From a bacterium UBP8_UBA817 (GTDB lineage: Bacteria; Margulisbacteria; Marinamargulisbacteria; SXXA01; SICP01), in NCBI GenBank assembly GCA_945888435.1, contig CAMCZW010000009.1, positions 1 to 60,921 on the forward strand: a stretch of DNA of 60,921 bases, in the 5' to 3' direction. The notes below the pieces were generated by a model, which was not told the origin of the DNA, did no database searches, and worked only from the letters and a program-made list of their open reading frames with translations. How positions within the stretch are numbered: position 1 is the first letter of the stretch; every line of letters begins with the position of its first letter. The translations under genes were made by a program, and so were the position numbers. Shown one piece after another: positions 17,226-26,857 of this stretch.

Positions 17226-18701
17226 ATGATTACCATTACAAGCGAAACGACCCAATTACTCACTCAGTTGGTAGAGGTTGGCGTCTTATCTGTGGACGCA
17301 GTAGGTAGCCTACACCATACCGAGCCTCATCAGCTATTTGCCATTCTCAAGCATCGATTTATGCTAAATGACGCTCAACTCATAGACGCGTGCCAGGGAT
17401 TAGCCAATCTCAGCATTAAAACGGCTTCAGACTTAGTCATAGATCCCACAGTCTGGTCCAAAATTTCCAAAGAACAATGCGCAGGATTATTCCCCATTTA
17501 TTGGGACAACACAGAAATCGCTGTCGCCACCGACAATCCTTTCCACGACGGAATCATCCAATTACATACCCAATGGCAACGCCCCATCCACCGCTTTTTA
17601 GTGACCCCAGCCGATCTTCAAAAATTATGGTCGCGCAGCACAAGTACCAACGAACCCCTTACCGCCTTACACCACATGATCAACCACGCATTGTCCGTAT
17701 CCGCATCCGATATCCATCTCTACAAACAAGAATTGGATACCGTCATGATGCTCAGAATCGATGGTAAACTCGTTCACCAACAAACCCTCACTGGACAAGA
17801 TGAGCGGCAGCTAGCTTCATTAATTAAGTTTCATGGCGAACTAGATATCTCCAAAATCAACCAGCCACAGGACGGACGTATACGCCACCTCTGGCAAGGA
17901 GTAAGTGTGGATGTCAGAGTCTCATCACTACCCAGCGCGTATGGAGAGGATTATGTCTTGCGTCTATTTAACACTCACCATAAACGCGATCGTCTGGAGG
18001 ATTTAAGCTTCACAGAGTCTGCACTTTCTCTAGTCTCACAAATGATATCCCATAGGCATGGTCTGATTTTAGTCACCGGTCCCACAGGCTCAGGTAAAAC
18101 CACTACGCTATACACATTGCTCAATCACCTAAAAAAAGACAAAACCAAAAGCATTATCACACTCGAAGACCCCATCGAAAATATTTTAACCGGCATCCGC
18201 CAATCTCAAATTAATCCGGGGGCAGGGTATACCTTTATCCAAGGGTTAAGGGCCATATTGCGCCAAGACCCCGACATCATCATGATCGGCGAAATCAGAG
18301 ATGCAGAAACCGCCAAAATCGCCCTCGAAGCGGCCTATACCGGACACTTAGTACTCTCCACACTCCATACCGCCAACTGCGAAAGCACGCTTCTCAGGCT
18401 ACAAAGTTTTGACTTAGATCCCTTTTTATTAGGCCATTCTCTCAAAGGCGTCATTTCCCAATTTTTAACCCCACAGAGATGTGCCAAATGTAACCAGGCT
18501 GGATGCGCGGATTGCCATGACTCTGGTTTTAAGGGCCGCATCGCCATACACGAAATGCTATCCATCCAAACCCCATTAGCTCTCAAAACTCAGGATGACT
18601 TTAAAACCCTTATGTCACAAAATCAGTACTATCCGTTTTATCAAGATATCAATCAAAAAATTAATGACGGCAAAGTCAGTAGAGACAAATGGGCGGGCTA
18701 A
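17226..18701 (+). CDS. GspE/PilB-family secretion or pilus assembly ATPase
   Basis: Hexameric ATPase that powers type II secretion or type IV pilus extension at the inner membrane. An N-terminal MshEN-like domain covers about 1-130. The core has Walker A GPTGSGKT (285-292), Walker B IIMIGEIRDAE (351-361) and the His box GHLVLSTLHTA. The zinc-binding cysteines are C419-x2-C422 and C427-x2-C430; the loop between them is only four residues, shorter than in most GspE/PilB. 491 aa, slightly short. No other pilus or secretion gene is in the window. The stop overlaps tsaC by 13 nt. GspE versus PilB cannot be decided here. Confidence 0.92.
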   Translation: MITITSETTQLLTQLVEVGVLSVDAVGSLHHTEPHQLFAILKHRFMLNDAQLIDACQGLANLSIKTASDLVIDPTVWSKISKEQCAGLFPIYWDNTEIAVATDNPFHDGIIQLHTQWQRPIHRFLVTPADLQKLWSRSTSTNEPLTALHHMINHALSVSASDIHLYKQELDTVMMLRIDGKLVHQQTLTGQDERQLASLIKFHGELDISKINQPQDGRIRHLWQGVSVDVRVSSLPSAYGEDYVLRLFNTHHKRDRLEDLSFTESALSLVSQMISHRHGLILVTGPTGSGKTTTLYTLLNHLKKDKTKSIITLEDPIENILTGIRQSQINPGAGYTFIQGLRAILRQDPDIIMIGEIRDAETAKIALEAAYTGHLVLSTLHTANCESTLLRLQSFDLDPFLLGHSLKGVISQFLTPQRCAKCNQAGCADCHDSGFKGRIAIHEMLSIQTPLALKTQDDFKTLMSQNQYYPFYQDINQKINDGKVSRDKWAG

Positions 18702-19231
18702 CTCCAACCACCCAATCACTTCAAGAGACTGCGGAAGCACTCAAAAAAAACCAGATTGTCCTATTCCCTTGCGACACGATTTGGGGATTAATTGCAGTGG
18801 GTACTCCACAAAATTCCCAGCGTCTCTTTGAAATCAAAAATCGCCCCACCACTCAACCCTTCATCACGCTTGTCAAAGATCGCGCTATGGCGGGTACCCT
18901 CGCCACCATCCAGCCCCATCACCATCAATTTCTCTCCCAAAAATGGCCAGGCCCCACAACCTTCGTTTTTAAAAACAAAGACGCTGACTCAACAATCGCC
19001 ATTCGCGTCCCCTCCGCCCCCTGGCTTCAAGATCTTCTTGCCCTCGTTAATGCACCAATCATTTCCACCAGCGCCAATTTATCCGGTCAGCCATCGCCAC
19101 AAACGTTAGCGGATATCCCAAGTGACATCACAGACAACGTCGATTTAATTTACACCGGCCATGTCCAACTTCTAGGACGCGCCTCTCAACTCTGGGATAT
19201 GACCCAAACTCCCCCAAAAAGACTCAGATAA
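18689..19231 (+). CDS. tsaC: Threonylcarbamoyl-AMP synthase (Sua5/YrdC/TsaC family)
   Basis: Makes threonylcarbamoyl-AMP from threonine, bicarbonate and ATP for the t6A37 modification of ANN-decoding tRNAs. The YrdC fold is visible: FPCDTIWGL near the start, the basic IKNRP stretch, KWPGPTTFVF, and ISTSANLSGQP, the family's nucleotide-binding signature. At 180 aa it is the short single-domain form (TsaC rather than Sua5). It overlaps gspE/pilB by 13 nt, and its TAATG stop/start junction links it to lplA. The link to a secretion ATPase looks like simple operon packing. Confidence 0.92.
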   Translation: MGGLTPTTQSLQETAEALKKNQIVLFPCDTIWGLIAVGTPQNSQRLFEIKNRPTTQPFITLVKDRAMAGTLATIQPHHHQFLSQKWPGPTTFVFKNKDADSTIAIRVPSAPWLQDLLALVNAPIISTSANLSGQPSPQTLADIPSDITDNVDLIYTGHVQLLGRASQLWDMTQTPPKRLR

Positions 19232-19896
19232 TGGCCATCACATTATGGACAAATAGCGAAAAAACCGCCCAAAAAAATATGGATTTCGACCGAAGTCTCC
19301 TCAAAAAAGCCATCGACTCCCCAACTGACACCCACATCCGAGTCTACGAATGGCTAACTCCTGGTGTTACCTACCCAGATCGGCAAATCCTACCCCCAGA
19401 GCTAGCCCATATCGACCACGGACATCGCCCAACCGGCGGCGGAATCGTCTTTCATTCTCCAGGGGATATTGTCATCTGTATCATCATCCCAAAACCAAAA
19501 ATAGTATCGCCAAGACTTCTCCACGGCATTGTCTCCAAAGTAGCCACGCTTATCCAAATCGCATTCCAAAGCTGTGGATTAAACGTCAGCCAAAAAACCA
19601 GCGACGAAACTGAAAATAGCGCATCCCAAAATCTCGCCTTCTGCAAAACCTACTTTAGCCCTAGCGAGCTCTATTTTAATGGCAATAAAATGTGTGGATT
19701 AACGCTCAAGCGCTATAAGGATCATATTCTCATTCAAGGAGTCATTCACCTCCAAGATGCGAAGGGATGGTTTAAAGATATTAGCCCTGAGTTCACCCAA
19801 TATCTTCATCATGCAAAACTACCTATAACCTCCCAAGAAATTAGTGAGGCTATCCAAAAAAAGCTCACGTCTCAGGCGAGAGACTTAGTTAATTAG
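19231..19896 (+). CDS. Lipoate-protein ligase A family protein
   Basis: BPL/LplA/LipB-fold protein likely to attach lipoate, octanoate or a related acid to the lysine of E2 or GcvH domains. The lipoyl-AMP-binding motif [14 protein letters not shown] is near residues 66-79. The [24 protein letters not shown] block matches the conserved GxK...G segment. At 221 aa it is short and has no C-terminal accessory domain, so it may be an LplA-like amidotransferase or octanoyltransferase (LipM/LipL type) rather than classical LplA. It starts on the tsaC stop (TAATG) and its end overlaps the convergent clpX end by 8 nt. Confidence 0.87.
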   Translation: MAITLWTNSEKTAQKNMDFDRSLLKKAIDSPTDTHIRVYEWLTPGVTYPDRQILPPELAHIDHGHRPTGGGIVFHSPGDIVICIIIPKPKIVSPRLLHGIVSKVATLIQIAFQSCGLNVSQKTSDETENSASQNLAFCKTYFSPSELYFNGNKMCGLTLKRYKDHILIQGVIHLQDAKGWFKDISPEFTQYLHHAKLPITSQEISEAIQKKLTSQARDLVN

Positions 19897-21193
19897 GCGT
19901 TTTAGGGAGATCGACATTCAGCACTTCATCTCGAACAGACTCTGAGACTTTCGTTTCCAAATACTGATCAATCGTCGCTTTATCAATAGTAATCGTCGCT
20001 TCAGGACTGGATGGCGCATCATACATATAATCCAGCATCACATCTTCGATAATCGAGCGTAGCGCACGGGCCCCAACTTTACGCTTGGACGCAATCCTAG
20101 CAACTAATTGCAGGGCATCTTGGTCAAACACCAGGGTTTTATTATCCATGGCCAATAATTTTTGAAATTGTTTTGTAATCGCGTTTTTGGGTTCAGTTAA
20201 AATTTTAATCAAAGCCGCCTCATCCAATGCTCTAAGTACCGCCATCACCGGCACGCGACCGATTAATTCTGGGATAAGCCCAAATTTTTGGAGGTCTTCA
20301 GGTTGAATGTGGTCATATAAATCATCAGATTCAGCTTCAGAAGGACCTTTGTCGGAGTTGAGTCCAGACGAAAATCCATATCTGCGCTGACGAAGTCTCG
20401 TCTTCACAATCGTATCAATACCTTCAAATGCACCGCCCGTAATAAATAAAATATTACGAGTATCAATGGCAATCATTTCCTGATTAGGAGACTTGCGCCC
20501 CCCTTTGGCAGGGACATTCACGATGGTACCTTCAAGCATCTTGAGTAACGCCTGTTGAACCCCTTCACCAGAGACATCCCGTGTAATCGACGGGCTATCT
20601 GATTTACGTGTAATTTTGTCAATTTCATCAATATACACAATCCCGCGTTGGGCTTTCACCACATCATTGTCCGCGGACTGAATCAGCCGATTAAGTACCG
20701 ACTCTACATCTTCACCCACATATCCTGATTCGGTAAGGCTAGTCGCATCCGCAATCGCAAATGGGACATTCAGCATTCGGGCCAGGGTTTGGGCAATCAA
20801 TGTTTTACCCGTACCGGTTGATCCAATCAGTAAAATATTACTTTTTTGAAGCTCCGTTTCAGGGTGAATCATAGTAGACGAGAAAAGGCGTTTGTAATGG
20901 TTATATACCGCCACAGAAACCACCCGTTTGGCACGATCCTGACCAATAATATACTGATCTAAAAAGTGATGGATTTCATGCGGCGTTGGCAATTTTTGAG
21001 GGTCGACACTACCATCTTCCGCAGGTGTATCCCCTTGATTAACGGCGGTGTCACTCGAAATAATCGACTGACACACACCAACACAATCATCACAAATAAA
21101 AATGTTAGGCCCTACAACCATACGTTTGACCATATGCTGAGGCCGCCCACAAAAGGAGCAATTAACCGCTTGAGTCGTCTGATCCTCGGACAT
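19889..21193 (-). CDS. clpX: ATP-dependent Clp protease ATP-binding subunit ClpX
   Basis: AAA+ unfoldase that feeds substrates to ClpP. The N-terminal zinc-binding domain has C12-x2-C15 and C34-x2-C37. Walker A GSTGTGKT is at 124-131, followed by [17 protein letters not shown] and Walker [11 protein letters not shown]. The RYGF pore-2 region and the sensor-2 region are present. 434 aa, the normal length. The ATG overlaps the clpP stop by 1 nt (TAATG), so the two genes form a coupled clpPX operon. Trigger factor, often next to clpPX, lies about 11 kb away in this genome. Confidence 0.97.
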   Translation of the reverse strand: MSEDQTTQAVNCSFCGRPQHMVKRMVVGPNIFICDDCVGVCQSIISSDTAVNQGDTPAEDGSVDPQKLPTPHEIHHFLDQYIIGQDRAKRVVSVAVYNHYKRLFSSTMIHPETELQKSNILLIGSTGTGKTLIAQTLARMLNVPFAIADATSLTESGYVGEDVESVLNRLIQSADNDVVKAQRGIVYIDEIDKITRKSDSPSITRDVSGEGVQQALLKMLEGTIVNVPAKGGRKSPNQEMIAIDTRNILFITGGAFEGIDTIVKTRLRQRRYGFSSGLNSDKGPSEAESDDLYDHIQPEDLQKFGLIPELIGRVPVMAVLRALDEAALIKILTEPKNAITKQFQKLLAMDNKTLVFDQDALQLVARIASKRKVGARALRSIIEDVMLDYMYDAPSSPEATITIDKATIDQYLETKVSESVRDEVLNVDLPKTPN

Positions 21194-21789
21194 TATTTTT
21201 TCTTTGGATCAGCAGAAGTGATGACATCATCAATTAAGCCATAGGTTTTTGCTTCTTCGGCACTGAGGTAATAATCGCGGTCTGTGTCTTTTTCTACTTT
21301 CTCAATAGGTTGCCCGGAGTGATGTGCCATTAAGGAATTAAGTTTCCTTTTAATGCGTAAAATCTCTTGAGTTTGGATTTCGATGTCCGTCGCTTGCCCT
21401 TGAGCGCCACCCAATGGTTGGTGGATCATTATCCGAGCATTTGGCAGTGCAAATCGTTTACCTGGCTCACCCGCAGTTAGCAAAAATGCACCCATGGATG
21501 CCGCTTGCCCCATGCAAATGGTAGAGACTTTCGTCCGGATATACTGCATTGTGTCATAAATCGCCATTCCAGCCGTGACAACGCCACCAGGACTGTTAAT
21601 GTACATATACGCATCCCGAGTTGGGTCCTCAGCTTCTAAAAAGAGTAACTGGGCAATAACCATATTGGCGACATAGTCATCTATGGGTTCGGTTAAAAAG
21701 ATAATCCTTTCTTTTAATAAGCGAGAATAAATGTCAAACGCGCGCTCTCCACGACCCGTTTGCTCAATAACTGTTGGAACTAATGGCAT
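21193..21789 (-). CDS. clpP: ATP-dependent Clp protease proteolytic subunit ClpP
   Basis: Serine protease forming the tetradecameric chamber of ClpXP. The catalytic Ser98 lies in [12 protein letters not shown], His123 in [10 protein letters not shown], and the Asp in [18 protein letters not shown] (about 171). 198 aa, the family length. AAGGGAG and AAAGG lie just upstream of the ATG at 21789. The 77 nt between clpP and the divergent ATPase pseudogene must contain the promoter; TATAGT-like -10 elements occur on both strands there, and I cannot choose between them. Confidence 0.97.
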   Translation of the reverse strand: MPLVPTVIEQTGRGERAFDIYSRLLKERIIFLTEPIDDYVANMVIAQLLFLEAEDPTRDAYMYINSPGGVVTAGMAIYDTMQYIRTKVSTICMGQAASMGAFLLTAGEPGKRFALPNARIMIHQPLGGAQGQATDIEIQTQEILRIKRKLNSLMAHHSGQPIEKVEKDTDRDYYLSAEEAKTYGLIDDVITSADPKKK

Positions 21790-21866
21790 CCTTTAACTCC
21801 CTTAAATGAAAAATGATATGGTGCATTCTACTATACCTCACCTATTTTTTGATATAGTACTGTCGC

Positions 21867-23683
21867 ATGAAAAAAATATCGAAATCTCAACTCTGGCATA
21901 CTCTTTCTGTAGACCAGGTATTGACTCAGCTCGACACCACCCAAGAAGGTCTTTCAGAAAGCGAAGTCAAGCGAAGGCGATTAAGAGATGGGAGTAATGA
22001 ATTAAAAAGCCATTCCATTTCTTTTTGGACCATTATTGCCAATCAATTTAACAATATTCTCATTTATATATTAATCGTCGCATTTTTGATCTCAATCGGG
22101 ATGCCTTTTTTAGAGAATCCCCATCCTGCTTGGGGCGATTTTTCTGATCCGACTTAATCCTCAAAACATCCGATGTCTTGCCAAGTGATACAGAGCTCCC
22201 TAATCAATCGAACATGATTTACTCCGGTACTTTTGTGGCCACAGGAGAGGGCCCCTGCGTGGTCGTTGCGATCGGGGGTAAGAGCGAATTAGGCGCCATC
22301 GCACGACTAGTAACTGAAACAAAAGCGCCCTTAACCCCATTACAAAATCGACTCAAAAAACTCAGTAAAGATATTGGTCTCTTGGTGGCAGCGCTATGTA
22401 TAGGGTTATTTGCAGTCAGTATTTGGCAAAACCAGGCCCCGATCGGCATATTAATGATGATATGTTTCCGTCATTTGCAGCGATAAAACCGGAACCATTA
22501 CTGAAAACAAAATGACGGTGCAAGAATTATGGTATCCCGCTTCATTTAAGGATAGTGAGCATCTCCTTATGGTTGCCGCATCTTGCAATCAAGCCTTACT
22601 CCCCGATATCGGAGATCCTACGGAGATTGCGTTATTAGATGCTGCGAAATCGGCGGGGATAATGGCGCTTCCAATAGAGAGAGTTGTCACTGCATTTTCG
22701 TCCGAAACACGATTGTTGGATACTCGACATAAAGGAAGTCAATTAATCAAAGGGGCTCCTGAAAAAATAATCCAACTGATTCCAGCTCAGTCCCGCCAAG
22801 AGTTTCAAGATCAGGCCACTCAAATGATGGTAAAAGGATTGCGCGTACTTGGGTATGCAGAGAAAAAAGAGGGTTATGTGACAGGGGATAGTCCGATTAC
22901 GGCCAAAGCAATTGCCGAGCAAATTGGGTTATCCGGAGAGGTTATTACCGGCACAGATATGGACTCTTTATCCGAAGCAGAATTAGATGCGATTACTAGA
23001 TCAAAATCAATTTTTGCCCGCATTTTACCGTCGCAATGACAGGCGATGGTATTAACGATGCCCCTGCACTCAAAAGCGCTCATGTAGGGATTGCCATGGG
23101 CAAAAAAGGCTCAGACGTCGCCAAGGAATCTGCGACCATTGTTCACGCTATCGCAGAAGGTCGCCGGCTATATGACAACATTCAACGCTGCATACTCTTT
23201 TTACTAAGAGCCAATTTTGATGAAATCTTATTAATCACAGTGGCCGTACTTTTAGCCATGCCGCTTCCATTGCTTCCCATCCATATTTTATGGATAAACT
23301 TAGTCACCGACAGCCTACCCGCCCTCGCACTCACCCAAGAGCCAGGCCACCCCGACATCATGAACCGCCCCCCACGCCCCATCCATGAATCCATACTCCA
23401 CAAAAAGTGGGGGATACTATGGGCAAGTACCTTAGTCTCATTCGGCAGCGCATTCAGCCTCTACTTATGGCTAATCGCTCAACATCTCCCAATCCAGGAA
23501 ATCCGCTCAATATTACTCACAACGGCCATTTTATCCGAGCTACTAATGGCATTCTCCGCGCATCTACTCCCCATCTACTCCCCACTCACCCTATCCGATT
23601 GGAGCTACGTCATCGGCACCTCAGTACTGGCCTTTATAACCTTGGAATTAATGAAGGGGTGTTGGTCTAAATCCGTGAATTAA
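21867..23683 (+). pseudogene. Degraded P-type cation-transporting ATPase (Ca2+-ATPase/PacL-like)
   Basis: Four reading-frame pieces align in order to one P-type IIA-like ATPase of usually about 850-900 aa. Piece 1 (21867-22157) is the cation-ATPase N-terminal domain and first membrane helices. Piece 2 (about 22151-22486) resumes at KTSDVLPSDTELPNQSNMIYSGTFV. Piece 3 carries the phosphorylation motif DKTGT (22482-22496) and the nucleotide-binding domain. Piece 4 has [10 protein letters not shown] and the C-terminal membrane helices. The actuator domain with TGES, the M4 region, the stretch before TGD, and the segment before GDGxND are each missing, some with frame change. The protein cannot work; the gene is decaying by deletion. 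Confidence 0.9.
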
Positions 23684-23698
23684 GCAAAATTTGCGGAG

Positions 23699-24154
23699 TT
23701 AAGGCTTGATTAAAAGAACCGCACGCAATGCTAATTCTGCAGCCTTAAGTCTGTGAGAGCTCTTTTCAAGAGACCAGGCAATAATATGTGCATGAAGTTT
23801 ATGAGGGGTTGGGCTTGAGACGATATCAAGTGATTGATGTCTAATATCAATCGCGAACAGGTCAGCCCGAGCCTCAATTGATTTGCCATCTTTCCTCTTA
23901 GCCTCTACAAACTTTTTACCAATATGCCAGACCGCAGGGTCATCAAGTGTAGTTGTTTGATAGACAGACATTTGGAGATCTTTCGGAGGAAGAAATGCGG
24001 CCGCTTTAACTTCCATGTTTAATTTCTTAAAGTGATCTGGAACAAGAAATCTACTAATTCTTTCTGAGTCTTTTACTTTAGTTAAAAAATTAGCCTTATT
24101 GCCTAAAGTGCTTAAGAAGAATTTTTTTAATCTGTTCAGGAAGTTCGTATACAT
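23699..24154 (-). CDS. Uncharacterised protein, third gene of the TIGR04255-type cassette
   Basis: Small soluble protein of unknown function. The frame is open to 24190, but GAGGAG 7-8 nt before the ATG at 24154 marks the likely start, giving 151 aa. Its body (residues about 25-125) has the order ISRFLVPDHF, VKAAAFLPPKDLQMSVYQT, WHIGKKFVEAKR, ARADL, LDIVSSPTPHKLHAHIIAW. I recognise this as a widespread but uncharacterised bacterial family. The His-containing end (PHKLHAHIIAW) is the best candidate for a functional site. It overlaps the upstream gene by 59 nt, so the pair is tightly coupled. Confidence 0.75.
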   Translation of the reverse strand: MYTNFLNRLKKFFLSTLGNKANFLTKVKDSERISRFLVPDHFKKLNMEVKAAAFLPPKDLQMSVYQTTTLDDPAVWHIGKKFVEAKRKDGKSIEARADLFAIDIRHQSLDIVSSPTPHKLHAHIIAWSLEKSSHRLKAAELALRAVLLIKP

Positions 24155-24554
24155 TAAATGGCTCCTCACCATGTCTCTTATCATGTTCACCTAAAATAGC
24201 TGCATAAATCAATTTGCCATCAACAACAGACAGAGTCATGATTTTAGTATTGCCAATCCGCCATTCTAAACCAATATCACCAGTATTTTCTGGGACAATA
24301 TCTGGCGGGGTAACTTCAAGTGGTAATAACCCAATCAAAGAAGCAACCCAATTAATCGCATATGTCTTCATGGGTAAGGCATTATAACCATCCCAGTTTG
24401 GAGAACTACACTCAGTGTAAATTTCAAATGCAATATGTTCTAGGGTAGCCTTCCAATCACTTACCCATGACAATGGCAGTTCATATTCATCAGGAATATC
24501 AGAACGAATTGTTTCGAGATATACGCTGTTCTGACAAGAGTTTTCTAAAATCAT
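24096..24554 (-). CDS. Uncharacterised protein with SPNWDGYNALP motif, second gene of the cassette
   Basis: 152-aa soluble protein, function unknown. The SPNWDGYNALPM motif (about residues 51-62), then LIGLLPLEVTPPDIVPENTGDIGLEW and DGKLIYAAILG, define a recurrent bacterial family often found in small accessory operons. It starts on the ATGA overlap with the TIGR04255-type gene upstream, and its end overlaps the following gene by 59 nt. There is no membrane segment or recognisable catalytic motif. The three-gene arrangement suggests one functional unit. Confidence 0.75.
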   Translation of the reverse strand: MILENSCQNSVYLETIRSDIPDEYELPLSWVSDWKATLEHIAFEIYTECSSPNWDGYNALPMKTYAINWVASLIGLLPLEVTPPDIVPENTGDIGLEWRIGNTKIMTLSVVDGKLIYAAILGEHDKRHGEEPFNVYELPEQIKKILLKHFRQ

Positions 24555-25312
24555 ATTAAAACTTCACCTCCTTTCTCAGTTAAGCAATCAAAAAATAAAA
24601 GATTCTTAATATCATGCATTTTATTAAAAACTTGAATAATCTCTTGAGAGTCCAATGAGTATCCTTCAGCAGGATGTTCAAAAATCAAGTCAATATCCAA
24701 TAATACTTTTGTATTGATCGGGTCAGGTGTCGGCATCAAAGTGACCAAAGAGATAATCACTTTAAAATCCTCATATTTAAAAGAGGAACGAATATTATAG
24801 TTTTCGGGAAGTAAATTAGGGGTAGCAGGGATATTAATTTTCAGGTTTAAAAACTCATCAATATTAGCAATTTTACTTGGCAAAACCAGTTCGTTAATGG
24901 TTCTAATAGCCAATCGGGTAACGATGCCTGAAAGACCCCCACTATATATTTTCCAGTTTTGCTCAGCTTCTTGAATAAAAGTATCCCAACCGGGATAAGG
25001 GCTGAGCTGATTAAACGTAAAACCATTTTTTCTAAATTGGACAATTTTTTGTTTATCTCGTGAGAGACAATGATAACCATCTAGTTGGTTATCTACGCTA
25101 AGATTTTTTGGAGAACTTAAGTCAAATTTTGTTTCAAATTGATAAAGAGCATGCTTCTCTGGAAATTGCTCTTGGATACTAAGATATTGGTCGTCAAAAT
25201 ATTTCAATATCTGATCTGATCCAATACCTAACTGGTTAACACGAATATCAAATATAACTTCTTTTATTGGAGGAGCAGTTAAAGTTTTTACTTCCATTTT
25301 GGTAATTCCCAT
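24551..25312 (-). CDS. TIGR04255-type family protein, first gene of the cassette
   Basis: Member of a sporadically distributed family of unknown function (recognised by pattern, not by search). The start PPIKEVIFDIRV, the middle FNQLSPYPGWDTFIQEAEQNW, and RLAIRTINELVLPSK are the family's conserved blocks. 253 aa, about the family average. An alternative ATG five codons downstream (25297) is possible. No signal peptide or membrane helix. It heads a three-gene minus-strand run bounded by pseudogenes on both sides, typical of an accessory or defence-like locus, but no defence function can be shown from sequence. Confidence 0.8.
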   Translation of the reverse strand: MGITKMEVKTLTAPPIKEVIFDIRVNQLGIGSDQILKYFDDQYLSIQEQFPEKHALYQFETKFDLSSPKNLSVDNQLDGYHCLSRDKQKIVQFRKNGFTFNQLSPYPGWDTFIQEAEQNWKIYSGGLSGIVTRLAIRTINELVLPSKIANIDEFLNLKINIPATPNLLPENYNIRSSFKYEDFKVIISLVTLMPTPDPINTKVLLDIDLIFEHPAEGYSLDSQEIIQVFNKMHDIKNLLFFDCLTEKGGEVLI

Positions 25313-25416
25313 TAGGCTAAATTAACGAGGGATATTCTATCACTTACATTAAAATAATGAACCTTCCTTTACAATACACTAAAAAACTAAAAATCAATCC
25401 TCACGTAAGTTCAGTG

Positions 25417-26037
25417 TTAACCTAAATTATTTTCAAAAAAAGCATTGGGATTAGAAACCGGTGTCAAAATATCAGAAATAGAGGCAATGTGATAACCAGG
25501 ATATTGACCAGATTGAATTTGTAAAACAAACTCCTCTCTAGACATCAGCTCACCAGAAAGTAAGTCTAAAAATTGATTATTTCGCCCAGTTTTTTCTTCT
25601 TGAATAACAAAAATCGGTTTGTCTGGTGTAATGAAATATTGAGAAATCTTGCCAAGAAATTTTCGTGCGTCATCTGGAGAAAGTATTAACTCTCCCTTTT
25701 CTAAAGCTTTTTTTAATAGAGCTGCAAGTTCGCTCTTGGATTTAGCGATTTTTCCATATTTTCGCCCAATCGAATTATTCCACAAGTCCATATTTTTTGA
25801 GTCCGGAGAATTACTTCTGCTACTCCCATTACCACTTAATTCTTGTAGATAGCCACATATTTCTGAAGCTGAATCACCAAGTTCTTGAGTAAATACTCCG
25901 CTAGTATAGGCATGCCTAAAAGCATCAACATCATTATCAATAAACTCATCCCCACTCAGATCAAATTGACCATCTTGATCTTTTGGAAGAGAGCGAATAT
26001 TTTGATCAAAGTAGTCATAAGCTATTAATACTACCAT
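25417..26037 (-). CDS. Orphan toxin-like protein (resembles the DUF6973 domain)
   Basis: 206 aa. Residues about 34-95 contain NDVDAFRHAYTSGVFTQELGDSASEI and then MDLWNNSIGRKYG. That is the N-x2-DAFRHAY...N-x-IGR pattern of a domain common at the C-termini of polymorphic or RHS-type toxins. Here the domain stands alone, with neither signal peptide nor delivery domain, and no immunity gene is obvious. The second half (about 100-206) is helical and unassigned. No clear ribosome-binding site precedes the ATG at 26037, and the gene begins 8 nt from a divergent pseudogene. It may be a remnant of a larger toxin. Assignment is by motif only. Confidence 0.6.
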   Translation of the reverse strand: MVVLIAYDYFDQNIRSLPKDQDGQFDLSGDEFIDNDVDAFRHAYTSGVFTQELGDSASEICGYLQELSGNGSSRSNSPDSKNMDLWNNSIGRKYGKIAKSKSELAALLKKALEKGELILSPDDARKFLGKISQYFITPDKPIFVIQEEKTGRNNQFLDLLSGELMSREEFVLQIQSGQYPGYHIASISDILTPVSNPNAFFENNLG

Positions 26038-26045
26038 CAGATTTC

Positions 26046-26841
26046 ATGAAAAAAACAATAAAAATATCCCTCATAATCCTAATCTCAATCGTATTATTCA
26101 TCCCATTCGCGCACTTTCAAAATAACCACATTGTCACCACTGAAATCACCTTCTCCAGAAAACCAAATACCCGTCCAATACGAATCGTTCACTTATCCGA
26201 TTTACAGTGCAAAACCTTCAAATCCCATCAAAGCACCCTAATCGACAAAGTTACTGAACTTCATCCAGATGCCCGAGCTTCACTATGATGATCAAAGTTG
26301 GAGAGCGCTGGCTAGAAAACTGCCAGCCATTGCCCCAACTTATTTCGTATCTGGAAATCACGAATGGTGGAAGGGCAATTTTGAAGAAGTAGAAGCTGAA
26401 CTCATGAAATTTGGAATCCAGGTATTAAGAAATAAAACAATTTCTCTAGTAGCAAATGGCAGAGCAATTAATATCACCGGTGTCGATGATCCCGAAGCCT
26501 GGAAAGGAGATAATAAGATATATCTCAATACAATCAATCGACTTAGCCAAGAACTTCCTAAACAGGCTTTATCCCTATTATTAGTCCACAGGCCAGAGCA
26601 TTTTAATGACTACGACAAAACCGCATTCCAGATGGTATTTGCCGGACACGCCCATGGGGGGCAATTCAGGCTGCCGTTCATTGGAGGGTTATTGTCCCCC
26701 AACCAAGGCGCTCTCCCAAAATTTACATCAGGACTATATGAGGGAAAAAACGTAAAAATGATTGTTAGCCGGGGGCTGGGAAATAGTGTTTTTCCACTAC
26801 GGTTGTTTAATTATCCTGAAATTATTGTGGTTGATTTTTAA
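26046..26841 (+). pseudogene. Broken calcineurin-like metallophosphoesterase (YaeI/YkuE-like)
   Basis: Two frames join into one exported phosphoesterase. The first (26046-26288) has an N-terminal membrane anchor and IVHLSDLQ, then runs out of frame after TELHPD. The second (26269-26841) continues with GNHEWW and the GHAHGGQ metal-binding motif to a normal C-terminus. The GDL(V/I)D segment that supplies a bridging Asp is missing at the junction near 26275, so a small deletion plus frameshift has removed a metal ligand. The second piece lacks the first metal site and is unlikely to be active. Similar decay is seen in the ATPase pseudogene nearby. Confidence 0.85.
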
Positions 26842-26857
26842 TTTTTTAAGCCTATTG

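Noticed and set aside
21867..23683. Four separate small genes in the ATPase region
   Set aside because: The pieces match successive parts of one P-type ATPase in order, so one pseudogene explains them better.
21867..23683. Self-splicing introns or programmed excision as the cause of the gaps in the ATPase
   Set aside because: The missing protein segments are simply absent; no intervening sequence is present at the junctions to be removed.
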